Shown: in pieces, positions 16,985 to 24,208 of the stretch | Layout of the letters: every line of letters begins with the position of its first letter | Position numbering within the stretch: the stretch's first letter is position 1 | DNA from: a virus | Direction: 5' to 3' (one strand) | Virus record (IMG/VR): IMGVR_UViG_3300030101_004502 | Span: 1 to 33,459 of that record | Length of the DNA: 33,459 bases | Translations under genes and position numbers: made by a program | The notes under the pieces: generated by a model | What the model was told of the DNA's origin: nothing | Databases searched by the model: none | Seen by the model: the letters and a program-made list of their open reading frames with translations, nothing else

Positions 16985-17567
16985 CCCCAAAGACGAGCTA
17001 AAGAAACGAGCTCTAGAAATGCACGAAAAGAATTACAAGATGAACGTGATCGCACGGGAACTTGGAGTTCATTCAGGAACTGTGCGCCGTTGGTTCAAAG
17101 CGATGGGTCTTCCTCCAAGAAAAGGAGGTAATGTACCTCACGTACCCGTTGTAAGTAGTGAAGCTCCGGTTGACCAGTTGGGCGCTGACATCGACAGCGA
17201 GCTAAACAACATGACAGATGAAGCTATTCTCTGCGCTCAGCACGATGCCCGAAACGAAGAAGATCAGTCTATGATGGAGATTGCAGAAAGGCAGTCCACT
17301 CCGGCTGATAAGTATCAGCACTACATTGCTGCCGCAGGAATAAAGCTTCTACGGGACAGTGTGAAAAACCTTCGCGGTCCTAAAACCGTCAGAGAACTGT
17401 CGGAACTAGACCAGCTAATACGTAGAAATTTAGGTCTGAATGCTAAGGGTGGGGGTAGTAGCTCCATGCAGATAGACATTTCTATTCTCAACAACACGAA
17501 AGCGGACAGAGGGGGAGGCGCTATCGCCCCCAAAAAGGTCATAGATATAGACCCAGACAATGATTAA
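16974..17567 (+). CDS. terS: Terminase small subunit-like protein with N-terminal helix-turn-helix
   Basis: Encodes 197 residues from GTG at 16974 (no upstream in-frame ATG; no obvious Shine-Dalgarno). Residues 10-45 form a resolvase-like helix-turn-helix (KNYKMNVIARELGVHSGTVR then RWFKAMGLPPRKGG), matching DNA-recognition domains of small terminases and phage regulators. The middle (about 70-150) is helical and would suit oligomerisation. The C-terminus is Gly/Ser-rich then acidic (IDIDPDND), a typical TerL-contact tail. Its place beside terL supports a small terminase, which recognises the packaging site and loads TerL. A DNA-binding regulator controlling the divergent promoters it straddles is the main alternative, and both roles could coexist. 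Confidence 0.7.
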   Translation: MSDNPKDELKKRALEMHEKNYKMNVIARELGVHSGTVRRWFKAMGLPPRKGGNVPHVPVVSSEAPVDQLGADIDSELNNMTDEAILCAQHDARNEEDQSMMEIAERQSTPADKYQHYIAAAGIKLLRDSVKNLRGPKTVRELSELDQLIRRNLGLNAKGGGSSSMQIDISILNNTKADRGGGAIAPKKVIDIDPDND

Positions 17568-17895
17568 TAACTTCGACGACTTCGACTATGGGCGTATGGA
17601 TGATCTGTCTTTTGACAGGACATCTCACATCCATTGTGAAATGGATTCCGTCGAACAAGAAGATAAGCCATTCATTTTGTTAGCTGAACTAGAAGACGCA
17701 CTTCTGGGTGTGATCGAGGGGGCTGACACTCATCCTCGGGCTTGTTACAGCATCAACATGGTTAGGCACATCCTTCAGGAAAAACACGACTTGAGCGAAG
17801 ACCTAGCACAAGAAGCTTTAGACACTCTTGTGAGAACGTATTTAGGTCCGTCGACGCCGTGTTTTTTAGATACGAGCATACTTACAGATGAATGA
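17560..17895 (+). CDS. Unknown acidic protein in the replication operon
   Basis: Encodes 111 residues. ATG at 17560 overlaps the end of terS by eight bases. The N-terminus is strikingly acidic and aromatic (INNFDDFDYGRMDDLSFD). The rest is helical (FILLAELEDALLGVIEGADT; VRHILQEKHDLSEDLAQEAL). No catalytic motif, metal cluster or membrane segment is seen, and no family is recognised. It is transcribed with the resolvase and helicase genes downstream, so a replication, recombination or host-interaction role is possible. Confidence 0.65.
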   Translation: MINNFDDFDYGRMDDLSFDRTSHIHCEMDSVEQEDKPFILLAELEDALLGVIEGADTHPRACYSINMVRHILQEKHDLSEDLAQEALDTLVRTYLGPSTPCFLDTSILTDE

Positions 17896-18136
17896 ATTGT
17901 TTCCAAACAAAGTTAAGGAGACAAAACCTGTCGGTGTAATCAAGGTAGATCTCCCTGACATAAACGATTTCAAGTTTACTAAAGTAGAACTTGTTGGGAG
18001 TTTTTATCGGGTAGTCCCTAAGACGGGAAAAGAAGTAGATTTTTTAAGATGTCTTCAAAAAAATATGGATCTTTTCGTTCCCGAATCAGGTAACGGTCTG
18101 TTAGTCTCGTCTAAGATAATAGACCAACTTATATGA
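17888..18136 (+). CDS. Unknown small protein
   Basis: Encodes 82 residues from ATG at 17888, eight bases inside the previous gene. It appears beta-rich (GVIKVDLPDINDFKFTKVEL then GSFYRVVPKTGKEV) with a C-terminal helix. The stop overlaps the resolvase start as ATGA, so the two are probably translated together. No family is recognised and there is no signal or transmembrane segment. Confidence 0.6.
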   Translation: MNELFPNKVKETKPVGVIKVDLPDINDFKFTKVELVGSFYRVVPKTGKEVDFLRCLQKNMDLFVPESGNGLLVSSKIIDQLI

Positions 18137-18615
18137 TAGTAGGTGTAGACAACGGATTAGACGGGGGGCTCTGCGCGATATCCAAACATGACGGGTCTAT
18201 AATAGACAAGATAGCCATGCCTTGTTTGCAGCGGTCTAAGAAACGTGAAGTAGATGTCCGCAAAGTCCATGACTGGCTAATGGATCTATGCACCCCGTTC
18301 ACACTGGCTATAGAAGAACCGTTAGCCCACGCAAAAAGTTCGCAAGCTGTGCGGTCTATGGCCCTGAGCTTTGGCAAGCTTTTAGGTATGGCTGAGTCTA
18401 GAGGCTACGAGGTTAGCCGTATTAGCATACACAAGTGGCAGAAGCAAATGTTAGGCAACACTGCGAAAGGATTTACCAAGGTCGCGGCCCTCAACGCAGC
18501 AGAGAGGCTAGCCCCGCAAGAGAACTGGCTAAAGAACAAGAGATGCCGCACCCCTCATGATGGGATGATCGACGCTTATCTTATTGCCCGTTACCTCTTG
18601 GAAAGAATTAAATAA
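18133..18615 (+). CDS. RuvC-like Holliday-junction resolvase
   Basis: Encodes 160 residues; ATG at 18133 overlaps the previous stop. The RNase H-fold catalytic set is in place: Asp6 in MIVGVDNGLDGG, Glu61/Glu62 at the end of strand 4 (TLAIEEPLAH), and the C-terminal HD-x3-D pair His142/Asp143 and Asp147 (TPHDGMIDAYLIARYL). Length fits RuvC-type nucleases. In phages these resolve branched recombination and replication intermediates so that DNA can be packaged. It sits between small-terminase and helicase genes, consistent with that late replication role. The segment RGYEVSRISIHKWQKQMLG is the usual RuvC-family region before the final acidic helix. Confidence 0.85.
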   Translation: MIVGVDNGLDGGLCAISKHDGSIIDKIAMPCLQRSKKREVDVRKVHDWLMDLCTPFTLAIEEPLAHAKSSQAVRSMALSFGKLLGMAESRGYEVSRISIHKWQKQMLGNTAKGFTKVAALNAAERLAPQENWLKNKRCRTPHDGMIDAYLIARYLLERIK

Positions 18616-18638
18616 TTTTCTGGTCTTGGTTTCGGCCT

Positions 18639-18650
18639 GTGGTAAACCAC
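18639..18650. repeat. Short palindrome upstream of the helicase gene
   Basis: GTGGT-AA-ACCAC is a perfect 5-bp inverted repeat with a two-base centre, ending four bases before the GTG start at 18655. The centre is too small for a stable RNA hairpin, so a protein-binding operator is more plausible than a terminator. The 39-base gap is otherwise featureless. Confidence 0.35.
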
Positions 18651-18654
18651 CACG

Positions 18655-19950
18655 GTGAAATCACTATACCCAATGCAACAAGTCGTTGCGGACGCATTCA
18701 TAGACTGCCTGTTTCGTAGGCAAAACACTCTGGATAGCTCGCACACAGGCTGCGGTAAAACCGTAGTAGCCTGTTATATCGCCAAGGTTATGAAATATCC
18801 TGTGGCGGTCATCTGCCCCAAAGCAGTGATAACAAGCTGGAAACGAGAACTAGCCGAGTTCGGAATCGAGCCTGTCTTTGTTCTTAACTACGAGAAGATA
18901 CGGACGGGCAACACAAAGTTCATGAGCCGTAAAGGTAAGAAGATCTTCAAGTGGCACCTGCCTCGAAACACTATGGTCTTCATGGACGAGATCCATAAAG
19001 CTAAGGGACCGTTCACCCTTAATGCCCAACTACTTATATCTTTAGTTCTACAGAAATTCAGGGTCCACGGCATGTCTGCCACTGCAAGCGAGAGCCCTGT
19101 GGAAATGCGAGCGTTAGGATTCTGTTTGGGTCTGCACTCTCTGAACAAAGATGTGTACCCGTTGAAAAACTGGTTCCGTTGGATGACAAAAAACGGATGC
19201 CGGAAAGATCAGTGGAACAACTGGAGGCTCATGAACCGGTCTTGTCTCAAGGGGCTGCACGGAGAAATGTATGGGGAATATGCTCATAGGCTATCAGTCA
19301 AAGACTTCCCAGACTCGTTTAGAGACAACATGATTTTTGTAGAACCTATTGATTTTAAGGATTCTAAGAAAATAATGGATGCTTACGAAGAGCTGGGCAT
19401 CACCCCCGAGATAATATGTGACTACATTGAGAATGGCACTGTGTCCGACAGTGAGCACCTCATCGTTAATCTTGGGCGAGCTAGGCAACTAGCTGAGTCT
19501 TTCAAAGTAGCGGAGATGGTGGAGATAGCCAACGACCTTATTCACGAAGGGAAGAGCGTAGTCCTGTTTGTTAATTACAAAGCAACCGTAGATGCGTTGT
19601 GTGGGCTTCTTAAAGCGGGGCGAATAGAAGGTGGACAATCTGAGGAGGAACGGCAGAAAGTTATCGACGACTTTCAAGCAGATCAGACGCACTGTGTCGT
19701 AGCCAATATAGCCGCAGGGGGTACGGGTATTTCTCTACACGACACGCACGGCAACCGCCCCCGAGTCTCCTTGATAAGTCCTACATTTGACGCTAAAAGC
19801 TACATGCAAACACTGGGGCGTATCCACAGAAACGGAGCTAAAAGTGACTCTATTCAAAAGATTCTCGTCGCCGCAGGCACAGTCGAAGAATCTGTTATGG
19901 CTTCCGTGCAACGCAAAGCAAAGAACATCCAAGAACTACATGGAGAATAA
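18655..19950 (+). CDS. SF2 DNA helicase, SNF2/DEAD-like
   Basis: Encodes 431 residues; GTG at 18655 is used because it extends the conserved Q-motif-like start (LYPMQQVVADAFIDCL); Met7 is an alternative. Helicase motifs appear in order: motif I SSHTGCGKT (Lys35), DEIH box at 111-114 (VFMDEIHKAKG), motif III SAT at 141-143, a strand like motif IV (VVLFVNYKATVDAL), motif V AAGGTGISLHD, and motif VI QTLGRIHRNG (385-394, arginine fingers Arg389/Arg392). The compact size and GR(I)HR motif resemble the SNF2-type helicases that accompany phage PolA and DUF2800-type nucleases. Likely role: ATP-driven translocation or fork remodelling on duplex DNA. Confidence 0.9.
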   Translation: MKSLYPMQQVVADAFIDCLFRRQNTLDSSHTGCGKTVVACYIAKVMKYPVAVICPKAVITSWKRELAEFGIEPVFVLNYEKIRTGNTKFMSRKGKKIFKWHLPRNTMVFMDEIHKAKGPFTLNAQLLISLVLQKFRVHGMSATASESPVEMRALGFCLGLHSLNKDVYPLKNWFRWMTKNGCRKDQWNNWRLMNRSCLKGLHGEMYGEYAHRLSVKDFPDSFRDNMIFVEPIDFKDSKKIMDAYEELGITPEIICDYIENGTVSDSEHLIVNLGRARQLAESFKVAEMVEIANDLIHEGKSVVLFVNYKATVDALCGLLKAGRIEGGQSEEERQKVIDDFQADQTHCVVANIAAGGTGISLHDTHGNRPRVSLISPTFDAKSYMQTLGRIHRNGAKSDSIQKILVAAGTVEESVMASVQRKAKNIQELHGE

Positions 19951-19982
19951 ACTGTTACACTCACCAATAACCAAATGACAAC

Positions 19983-20282
19983 ATGAGCATAGACCTAAAC
20001 ACTAAAGAAATGCAGCAAGCCGTTTATAACGCAATAACCCACACGATAAGTGGGGCTATCTACGACCTGTTTGATCCAGAAAACGTCAACGAACCAGTAT
20101 TTATGCCGCGTCTTATTCGTGAAGCGATAATAGACGGCATAGACAAAGCCCTATGCACTGGACCTGATACCATGGATGCCATCGAGATGGGCATGAAGCG
20201 AGGTGTCGAAGAAGCAATGAGCGATGTCCCAGCACTAAACGAAATCATCGCTGAGCATTTGCAAGAGCATCGTGATGACTAA
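19983..20282 (+). CDS. Unknown helical protein
   Basis: Encodes 99 residues from ATG at 19983, 32 bases after the helicase stop; that gap shows no hairpin or clear promoter. It is mostly helical and acidic (LNTKEMQQAVYNAITHTISG; REAIIDGIDKALCTG; MKRGVEEAMSD). The last 11 bases overlap the nuclease gene. No family or motif is recognised. Its position between helicase and recombination nuclease suggests a replication-associated accessory role, unproven. Confidence 0.6.
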   Translation: MSIDLNTKEMQQAVYNAITHTISGAIYDLFDPENVNEPVFMPRLIREAIIDGIDKALCTGPDTMDAIEMGMKRGVEEAMSDVPALNEIIAEHLQEHRDD

Positions 20283-21390
20283 TAAGCCAGACCATGGTTC
20301 GCGGGGACACGCGGAGTTTAGCCCATCCAGCCTCAAATATGTGGCTGGGTGTGCTGGATACCACGGCAGAGATGGCACTAACGCTGCTGCCGAAATGGGT
20401 ACCCGCATTCACGAAGCCTTAGAAGTCCATGACCCTTCTGCTCTGCACAACGAGCAAGAGCTACAGATCTACGATCAGATCGTGGACATGGAGAAAGCGT
20501 TCATGGATAATTTTTCTGGGATACAAGAAGAGCACAACGAGATACAGGTAGACGTAGAACTAGACGGCACAGGCACATGGGGAACCTGTGACCGATTCCT
20601 GATTCTTGATTCCGGCACCAAGGCCGTGATGGCTGATTACAAAACAGGGATCAGTATCATCGATCCACCAGAAAAGAACTGGCAGGCTAAAGCATATACA
20701 GTGGGGGCCTTCCAAAAGTTCCCAGACATCGAACAGATAATCTTCGTGTTCTACGTCCCACAACATAACGCCAGTCTTCACCACACATTTGAGCGTAGCG
20801 ACGTAGACGGCATTGTCTCGGAGCTTAGTTCCGTAATCAAGAAAGCGGAGAAGATCCGCCCCAAATGGGATCAAGGAACTCCCACACTCGATGACCTCAC
20901 ACCGAATGTGAACTGTAGGTTCTGCCGCCACGAAGATTCCTGTCCTGCTCTCGGTGGTCTCGTCATCGAAGTAGCGAAGAAGATCAACCCACATCTACCA
21001 GACGTAGACATCGAAGAAACAGAAGACCCAGAGATCGTGGAGCAGTTGTGGGCTATTGCTAAGATCGTTTCTAACTGGGCCGACAGATTTAAAAAGAAGG
21101 CCGTGGCTCTCGCCAAAGACGGCACCGAATATCCCTCCCTCAAGCTGAGGAGTATGGGGTCCTCTCGAAAGATAACGGACAACGAAAGTCTACTGGAAGT
21201 TGCATCTGAGTTCGGAGTAAGTGCCGAAGAGGTGCTCCAACACGCAAATATTCCACTGGCGAAACTCGCTAAGGCTATAGGAGATACAGCCGAAAAAGGT
21301 GGTAAGAGAAAATTATCTGAAAATTTCGTTGACGCATGTCAAGATGCGGGCATTATCGAAACATCAGACACACGATACACTTTGTCGTGA
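20272..21390 (+). CDS. RecB/Cas4-type PD-(D/E)XK nuclease (DUF2800-like) with probable 4Fe-4S cluster
   Basis: Encodes 372 residues. Active-site motifs of the RecB nuclease family are all visible: GTRIH at 43-47 (His47), Asp107 in GTCDRF, DYK at 122-124, and QAKAY at 138-142, the hallmark QxxxY. A cysteine at 27 (GCAGYHG) and three near the C-terminal side (Cys215, Cys218, Cys224 in NCRFCRHEDSC) are spaced like the iron-sulphur staple of Cas4/AddB. This is the protein type called DUF2800 in phages, usually found with a ssDNA-binding protein, PolA and a primase-helicase, exactly as here. Likely role: DNA end-processing exonuclease for recombination-dependent replication. Met2 (20275) is an equally possible start. 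Confidence 0.88.
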   Translation: MMTNKPDHGSRGHAEFSPSSLKYVAGCAGYHGRDGTNAAAEMGTRIHEALEVHDPSALHNEQELQIYDQIVDMEKAFMDNFSGIQEEHNEIQVDVELDGTGTWGTCDRFLILDSGTKAVMADYKTGISIIDPPEKNWQAKAYTVGAFQKFPDIEQIIFVFYVPQHNASLHHTFERSDVDGIVSELSSVIKKAEKIRPKWDQGTPTLDDLTPNVNCRFCRHEDSCPALGGLVIEVAKKINPHLPDVDIEETEDPEIVEQLWAIAKIVSNWADRFKKKAVALAKDGTEYPSLKLRSMGSSRKITDNESLLEVASEFGVSAEEVLQHANIPLAKLAKAIGDTAEKGGKRKLSENFVDACQDAGIIETSDTRYTLS

Positions 21391-21419
21391 GTCGTAACAG
21401 GAAACAAGAAACACGAAAC

Positions 21420-22070
21420 ATGAGTGATGATACCACGGCTCTCGCAGCCGCACCAAAAGCAGGGATGATCCCTAACGAAGCTGGCTTCATTATTGACGCC
21501 TCGGATATTGATATCCCCCGCTTGAACATCGTCCAAAAGACGAGTGACATCGACGCCCCCTTTGGGAGTGTCGTTCTAGATAAGAAGCACATCATGGCTG
21601 AGCCGGAGGTCGCGACAGAAGTATCCGTTCTGTCGGCTACCAAAGGATGGCGCGAGGATGTGCCTTTCGACGACGATGTGATGCCGCAGATCGCCTACAC
21701 AGAGGCTGATCGGGCGCGTATCGCTGAGTCTTCGGAATACAACCTGTTGGAGTTTGCAGAGATTACTCTGCTGTTCCAGCAGCCAGAGGATAGCTCCAAT
21801 GATCACGCCTACCCGTTCGGAATCGGGGATCGTAATTATGCGCTGGGCAAAATCAACGTAGCGAAGGATGCCTATCGGCAGACCTTCAAGCGTCTCGCAA
21901 CTTATGCAGCATTTAACCGAGATAAGAATCTCGGGGAAATCCTGTGGAACTTCGAGTCGTGCCCCATCACTAGGGGTAAATACAGTTGGTTTGCTCCTAT
22001 GCTGACCGTATCGCAGAACGCGCCTGCCGAGGCAGTTTCAAAATGGATCTCAGACTTCAACGGTAAGTAA
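21420..22070 (+). CDS. Probable ssDNA-binding/recombination accessory protein
   Basis: Encodes 216 residues from ATG at 21420. An in-frame Met at 21336 would overlap the nuclease by 55 bases and add a 28-residue basic tail, so the later start is preferred; it is followed by MSDD like neighbouring genes. The core alternates strands and loops (IDIPRLNIVQKTSD; GSVVLDKKHI; EVSVLSATKGW; FAEITLLFQQP; YSWFAPMLTVSQNAP) as in OB-fold proteins. It occupies the slot held by DUF2815-type ssDNA-binding proteins in related gene clusters, between the DUF2800-like nuclease and PolA. I do not recognise the sequence itself, so the function is inferred from fold impression and gene order. Confidence 0.6.
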   Translation: MSDDTTALAAAPKAGMIPNEAGFIIDASDIDIPRLNIVQKTSDIDAPFGSVVLDKKHIMAEPEVATEVSVLSATKGWREDVPFDDDVMPQIAYTEADRARIAESSEYNLLEFAEITLLFQQPEDSSNDHAYPFGIGDRNYALGKINVAKDAYRQTFKRLATYAAFNRDKNLGEILWNFESCPITRGKYSWFAPMLTVSQNAPAEAVSKWISDFNGK

Positions 22071-22071
22071 G

Positions 22072-22290
22072 ATGTCTGACGAAAAAATAACTACTGAGGT
22101 CCTCACTAACGAGGCAAGAATGCTCCAGCAAATGATTACAAAGCTGGATGAGCAGCTCGAAGAAATTCAAATGAGCAGGCTCAAGTTAGTGACGGTCCAA
22201 AGTTGTCTCCTTGAGAAACTAGGCTTGGAGCTGGAGCAGCTAGAACTTCCGTTCAAGGAATGCGTAGAAGCAGCGGAGAACTCCGAGTAA
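22072..22290 (+). CDS. Small coiled-coil protein
   Basis: Encodes 72 residues from ATG at 22072, one base after the previous stop. Residues 10-60 form a regular coiled coil with Leu/Met/Ile at heptad positions (ARMLQQMITKLDEQLEEIQM, then LLEKLGLELEQLEL). There are no catalytic or membrane features. It probably dimerises and, from its place directly behind the ssDNA-binding candidate, may be its partner. It is the last gene before a structured gap and a strong terminator, so it ends the first half of the replication operon. Confidence 0.65.
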   Translation: MSDEKITTEVLTNEARMLQQMITKLDEQLEEIQMSRLKLVTVQSCLLEKLGLELEQLELPFKECVEAAENSE

Positions 22291-22296
22291 AAATTT

Positions 22297-22380
22297 GGGT
22301 GGTAAGGAATTGCGGCGGGGACGTATCTCTGGTTAGTGATTCATCTCCTGTTCAGTAATCGCATAAAACTGAACCCACCC
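22297..22380 (+). ncRNA. Candidate structured RNA (three-way junction) upstream of polA
   Basis: The 145-base gap 22291-22435 codes for nothing but has nested complementarity. Helix P1 pairs GGGTGG (22297-22302) with CCACCC (22375-22380). P2 pairs AGGA (22305-22308) with TCCT (22346-22349). P3 is GTTCAGT (22350-22356) with ACTGAAC (22368-22374). P2, P3 and the 3' strand of P1 are directly adjacent with no spare bases, as in a compact junction. A terminator follows five bases later. Possibilities are a regulatory leader, a small phage RNA, or part of a replication origin. Only P1 and P3 are individually convincing, and folding was done by eye. Confidence 0.35.
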
Positions 22381-22385
22381 ATACC

Positions 22386-22430
22386 GGCCCCCACTGGTTT
22401 TTAGAGATTTTCCAGTGGGGGCCTTTCTTT
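22386..22430 (+). terminator. Strong rho-independent terminator just before polA
   Basis: GGCCCCCACTGG (22386-22397) pairs perfectly with CCAGTGGGGGCC (22412-22423), a 12-bp GC-rich stem with a 14-base T-rich loop, followed by TTTCTTT. There is no matching T-run on the other strand, so it acts on plus-strand transcripts. The last T lies 5 bases before the polymerase ATG at 22436. Transcripts reaching polA must read through it or start at a promoter I could not find. Confidence 0.9.
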
Positions 22431-22435
22431 GAATT

Positions 22436-24208
22436 ATGGAAACCTATGCCCTCGATTACGAGACATACTATGACAAGTCCTGTAGTATCAGGACACTCGG
22501 TCCTCTCGGATATTTTTCTCACCCCGACTTCGACGCATACATGGTGTCCGTGGTTGGGACAGACGGCACCTCATTCGTGGGGCACCCCCGAGACTTCCAA
22601 TGGGATCTCTTAACTGATAACGTAGTACTAAGTCATAACGCATCTTTTGATGAAACCCTATATCTATATGGCGTTACCCAGTCGTGGTGGCCCGAAGTCA
22701 AACCAGCCGAGTGGCATTGTACCGCAGATATGGCGGCGTATATGCACATGCCTCGCGCCCTTAAAGGCGCTGCGGAAGTTGCTCTGGGGGTGAAGGTTGA
22801 TAAAAGCACCCGTGATAATATGAGCGGGAAGAGGTGGGAAAAGATGACGGACGAGTTCCGTAAAGAGGTTAGCGACTACGCCTTAGTTGACTCTGAGCTT
22901 TGTTTAAAAATTTGGTTAGAGCATGGGTTTGCGTGGCCGGAAACAGAAAGAGTAATAAGTCGTTTGAACAGAGAGATAGTTCAGCGAGGACTACCCATCG
23001 ACGCTGACTTGCTGAAGACTCAGCTCGAAACAATAAAAGGTAAACTGTTTGAAGCTGAAGAGAACATACCGTGGCTTGGCGAAAAACCTCTTCTAAGCCG
23101 TGTAGCCTTCGACGATCAATGCAGGACCGAAGGAATTGAACCGCCCGGTAGTCTAGCTGCTACAGATAAAGAGGCCCAAAAATGGATAGACTACTACGGT
23201 AAGAAGCACGCATGGATAGATGCGGTTCGTAGTTGGCGTCGTATTAACTCTCTCAAGAAAAAGCTGGAGAGCTTTGACCATGCGACGATGCCAGATAGCC
23301 GGTACTACGGGGGCCTTATGTATTACGGGGCTCATACAGGACGCTTCAGTGGGAGTGGGGGTAATCTGAATCTTCAGAACCTCCCAAGGGAAGAGATGTT
23401 CGGAGTGAACTTGAGGAATCTAATAGCCACAAAACCAGACAAAAGACTGATTGTAGCTGACCTGAGCCAGATTGAAGTAAGGACCCTATGCTGGTTAGCT
23501 GAAGACGATAAGATGCTCAAAGAAATTGAGCAATCGGAAGACATCTACGAGGCATTTGCGATTCGATTCGGTCAATGGGATCCTGATGATGGGTCTCTCA
23601 AACAAGAGCCTAAGCTAAGGCACAAAGTAAAAGCAATGGTTCTGGGTTGTGGTTATGGTGCGGGTAAGAAGAGGTTTGCACAAATGGCAAACATGACACA
23701 GACCGAAGCAAATAGTGCTGTGGATCTGTATAGAAACTCAATGCGTAGTGTGACACGGCTCTGGGGTAACTACAGCTCAGGAATATCTAGCGCCTACAAC
23801 TTAACTGTGAACGGGGCTGAGACTCCGTTCACAGTAGATCTCCCCAGCAATAGGCATCTTAACTACGGTTTTATACGGTCAGACGGGAAGGGTGAGGACA
23901 GGCACTATTACGCATATTTAATGCGTCATGGTAAAAATGTAGCCGTCAAGATGTGGGGTGGGTTCGTGGCAGAGAACGCTTCCCAAGCCTTAGCCCGAGA
24001 CATTTTCAGTGATATGCTTGTCAGGATAGACGAGGCGGGCTACAAGATTGTGCTACATGTGCATGATGAGGTAGTGATCGAAGCTGATGCAGATCAAGCT
24101 GAAGAGTCCTTGCAGCATATTCTGAAAATAATGTCGGAGCCTCCTGAATGGATACCCGACATCCCGTTAGCTGCCGAAGGATCAATCTTATCACGATATA
24201 CCAAATGA
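22436..24208 (+). CDS. polA: Family A DNA polymerase with 3'-5' exonuclease
   Basis: Encodes 590 residues from ATG at 22436; no Shine-Dalgarno is visible. The exonuclease domain has DYE at 7-9 (Exo I), SHNASFDE (Exo II) and YALVDSELC (Exo III, Y-x3-D), so proofreading should be active. The polymerase domain has motif A VADLSQIEVR (catalytic Asp342), motif B RHKVKAMVLGCGYG (Arg395, Lys399, Leu403) and motif C HVHDEV (Asp544). Leu403 sits at the position equivalent to Phe762 of E. coli Pol I; viral PolA with leucine there form a recognised ecological group tied to slower, less processive synthesis. There is no 5'-nuclease domain. This is the replicase; the next gene is the primase-helicase, joined by an ATGA overlap. 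Confidence 0.97.
   Translation: METYALDYETYYDKSCSIRTLGPLGYFSHPDFDAYMVSVVGTDGTSFVGHPRDFQWDLLTDNVVLSHNASFDETLYLYGVTQSWWPEVKPAEWHCTADMAAYMHMPRALKGAAEVALGVKVDKSTRDNMSGKRWEKMTDEFRKEVSDYALVDSELCLKIWLEHGFAWPETERVISRLNREIVQRGLPIDADLLKTQLETIKGKLFEAEENIPWLGEKPLLSRVAFDDQCRTEGIEPPGSLAATDKEAQKWIDYYGKKHAWIDAVRSWRRINSLKKKLESFDHATMPDSRYYGGLMYYGAHTGRFSGSGGNLNLQNLPREEMFGVNLRNLIATKPDKRLIVADLSQIEVRTLCWLAEDDKMLKEIEQSEDIYEAFAIRFGQWDPDDGSLKQEPKLRHKVKAMVLGCGYGAGKKRFAQMANMTQTEANSAVDLYRNSMRSVTRLWGNYSSGISSAYNLTVNGAETPFTVDLPSNRHLNYGFIRSDGKGEDRHYYAYLMRHGKNVAVKMWGGFVAENASQALARDIFSDMLVRIDEAGYKIVLHVHDEVVIEADADQAEESLQHILKIMSEPPEWIPDIPLAAEGSILSRYTK

Noticed and set aside
20560-20994. A 144-codon minus-strand frame
   Set aside because: It lies opposite the nuclease catalytic core, which has all family motifs, and no promoter or conserved features support the reverse frame.
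24148-24207. Upstream ATG adding 19 residues to the primase-helicase
   Set aside because: It lies inside the end of polA; the ATG at 24205 forms an ATGA overlap with the polA stop, the coupling pattern used all over this window.
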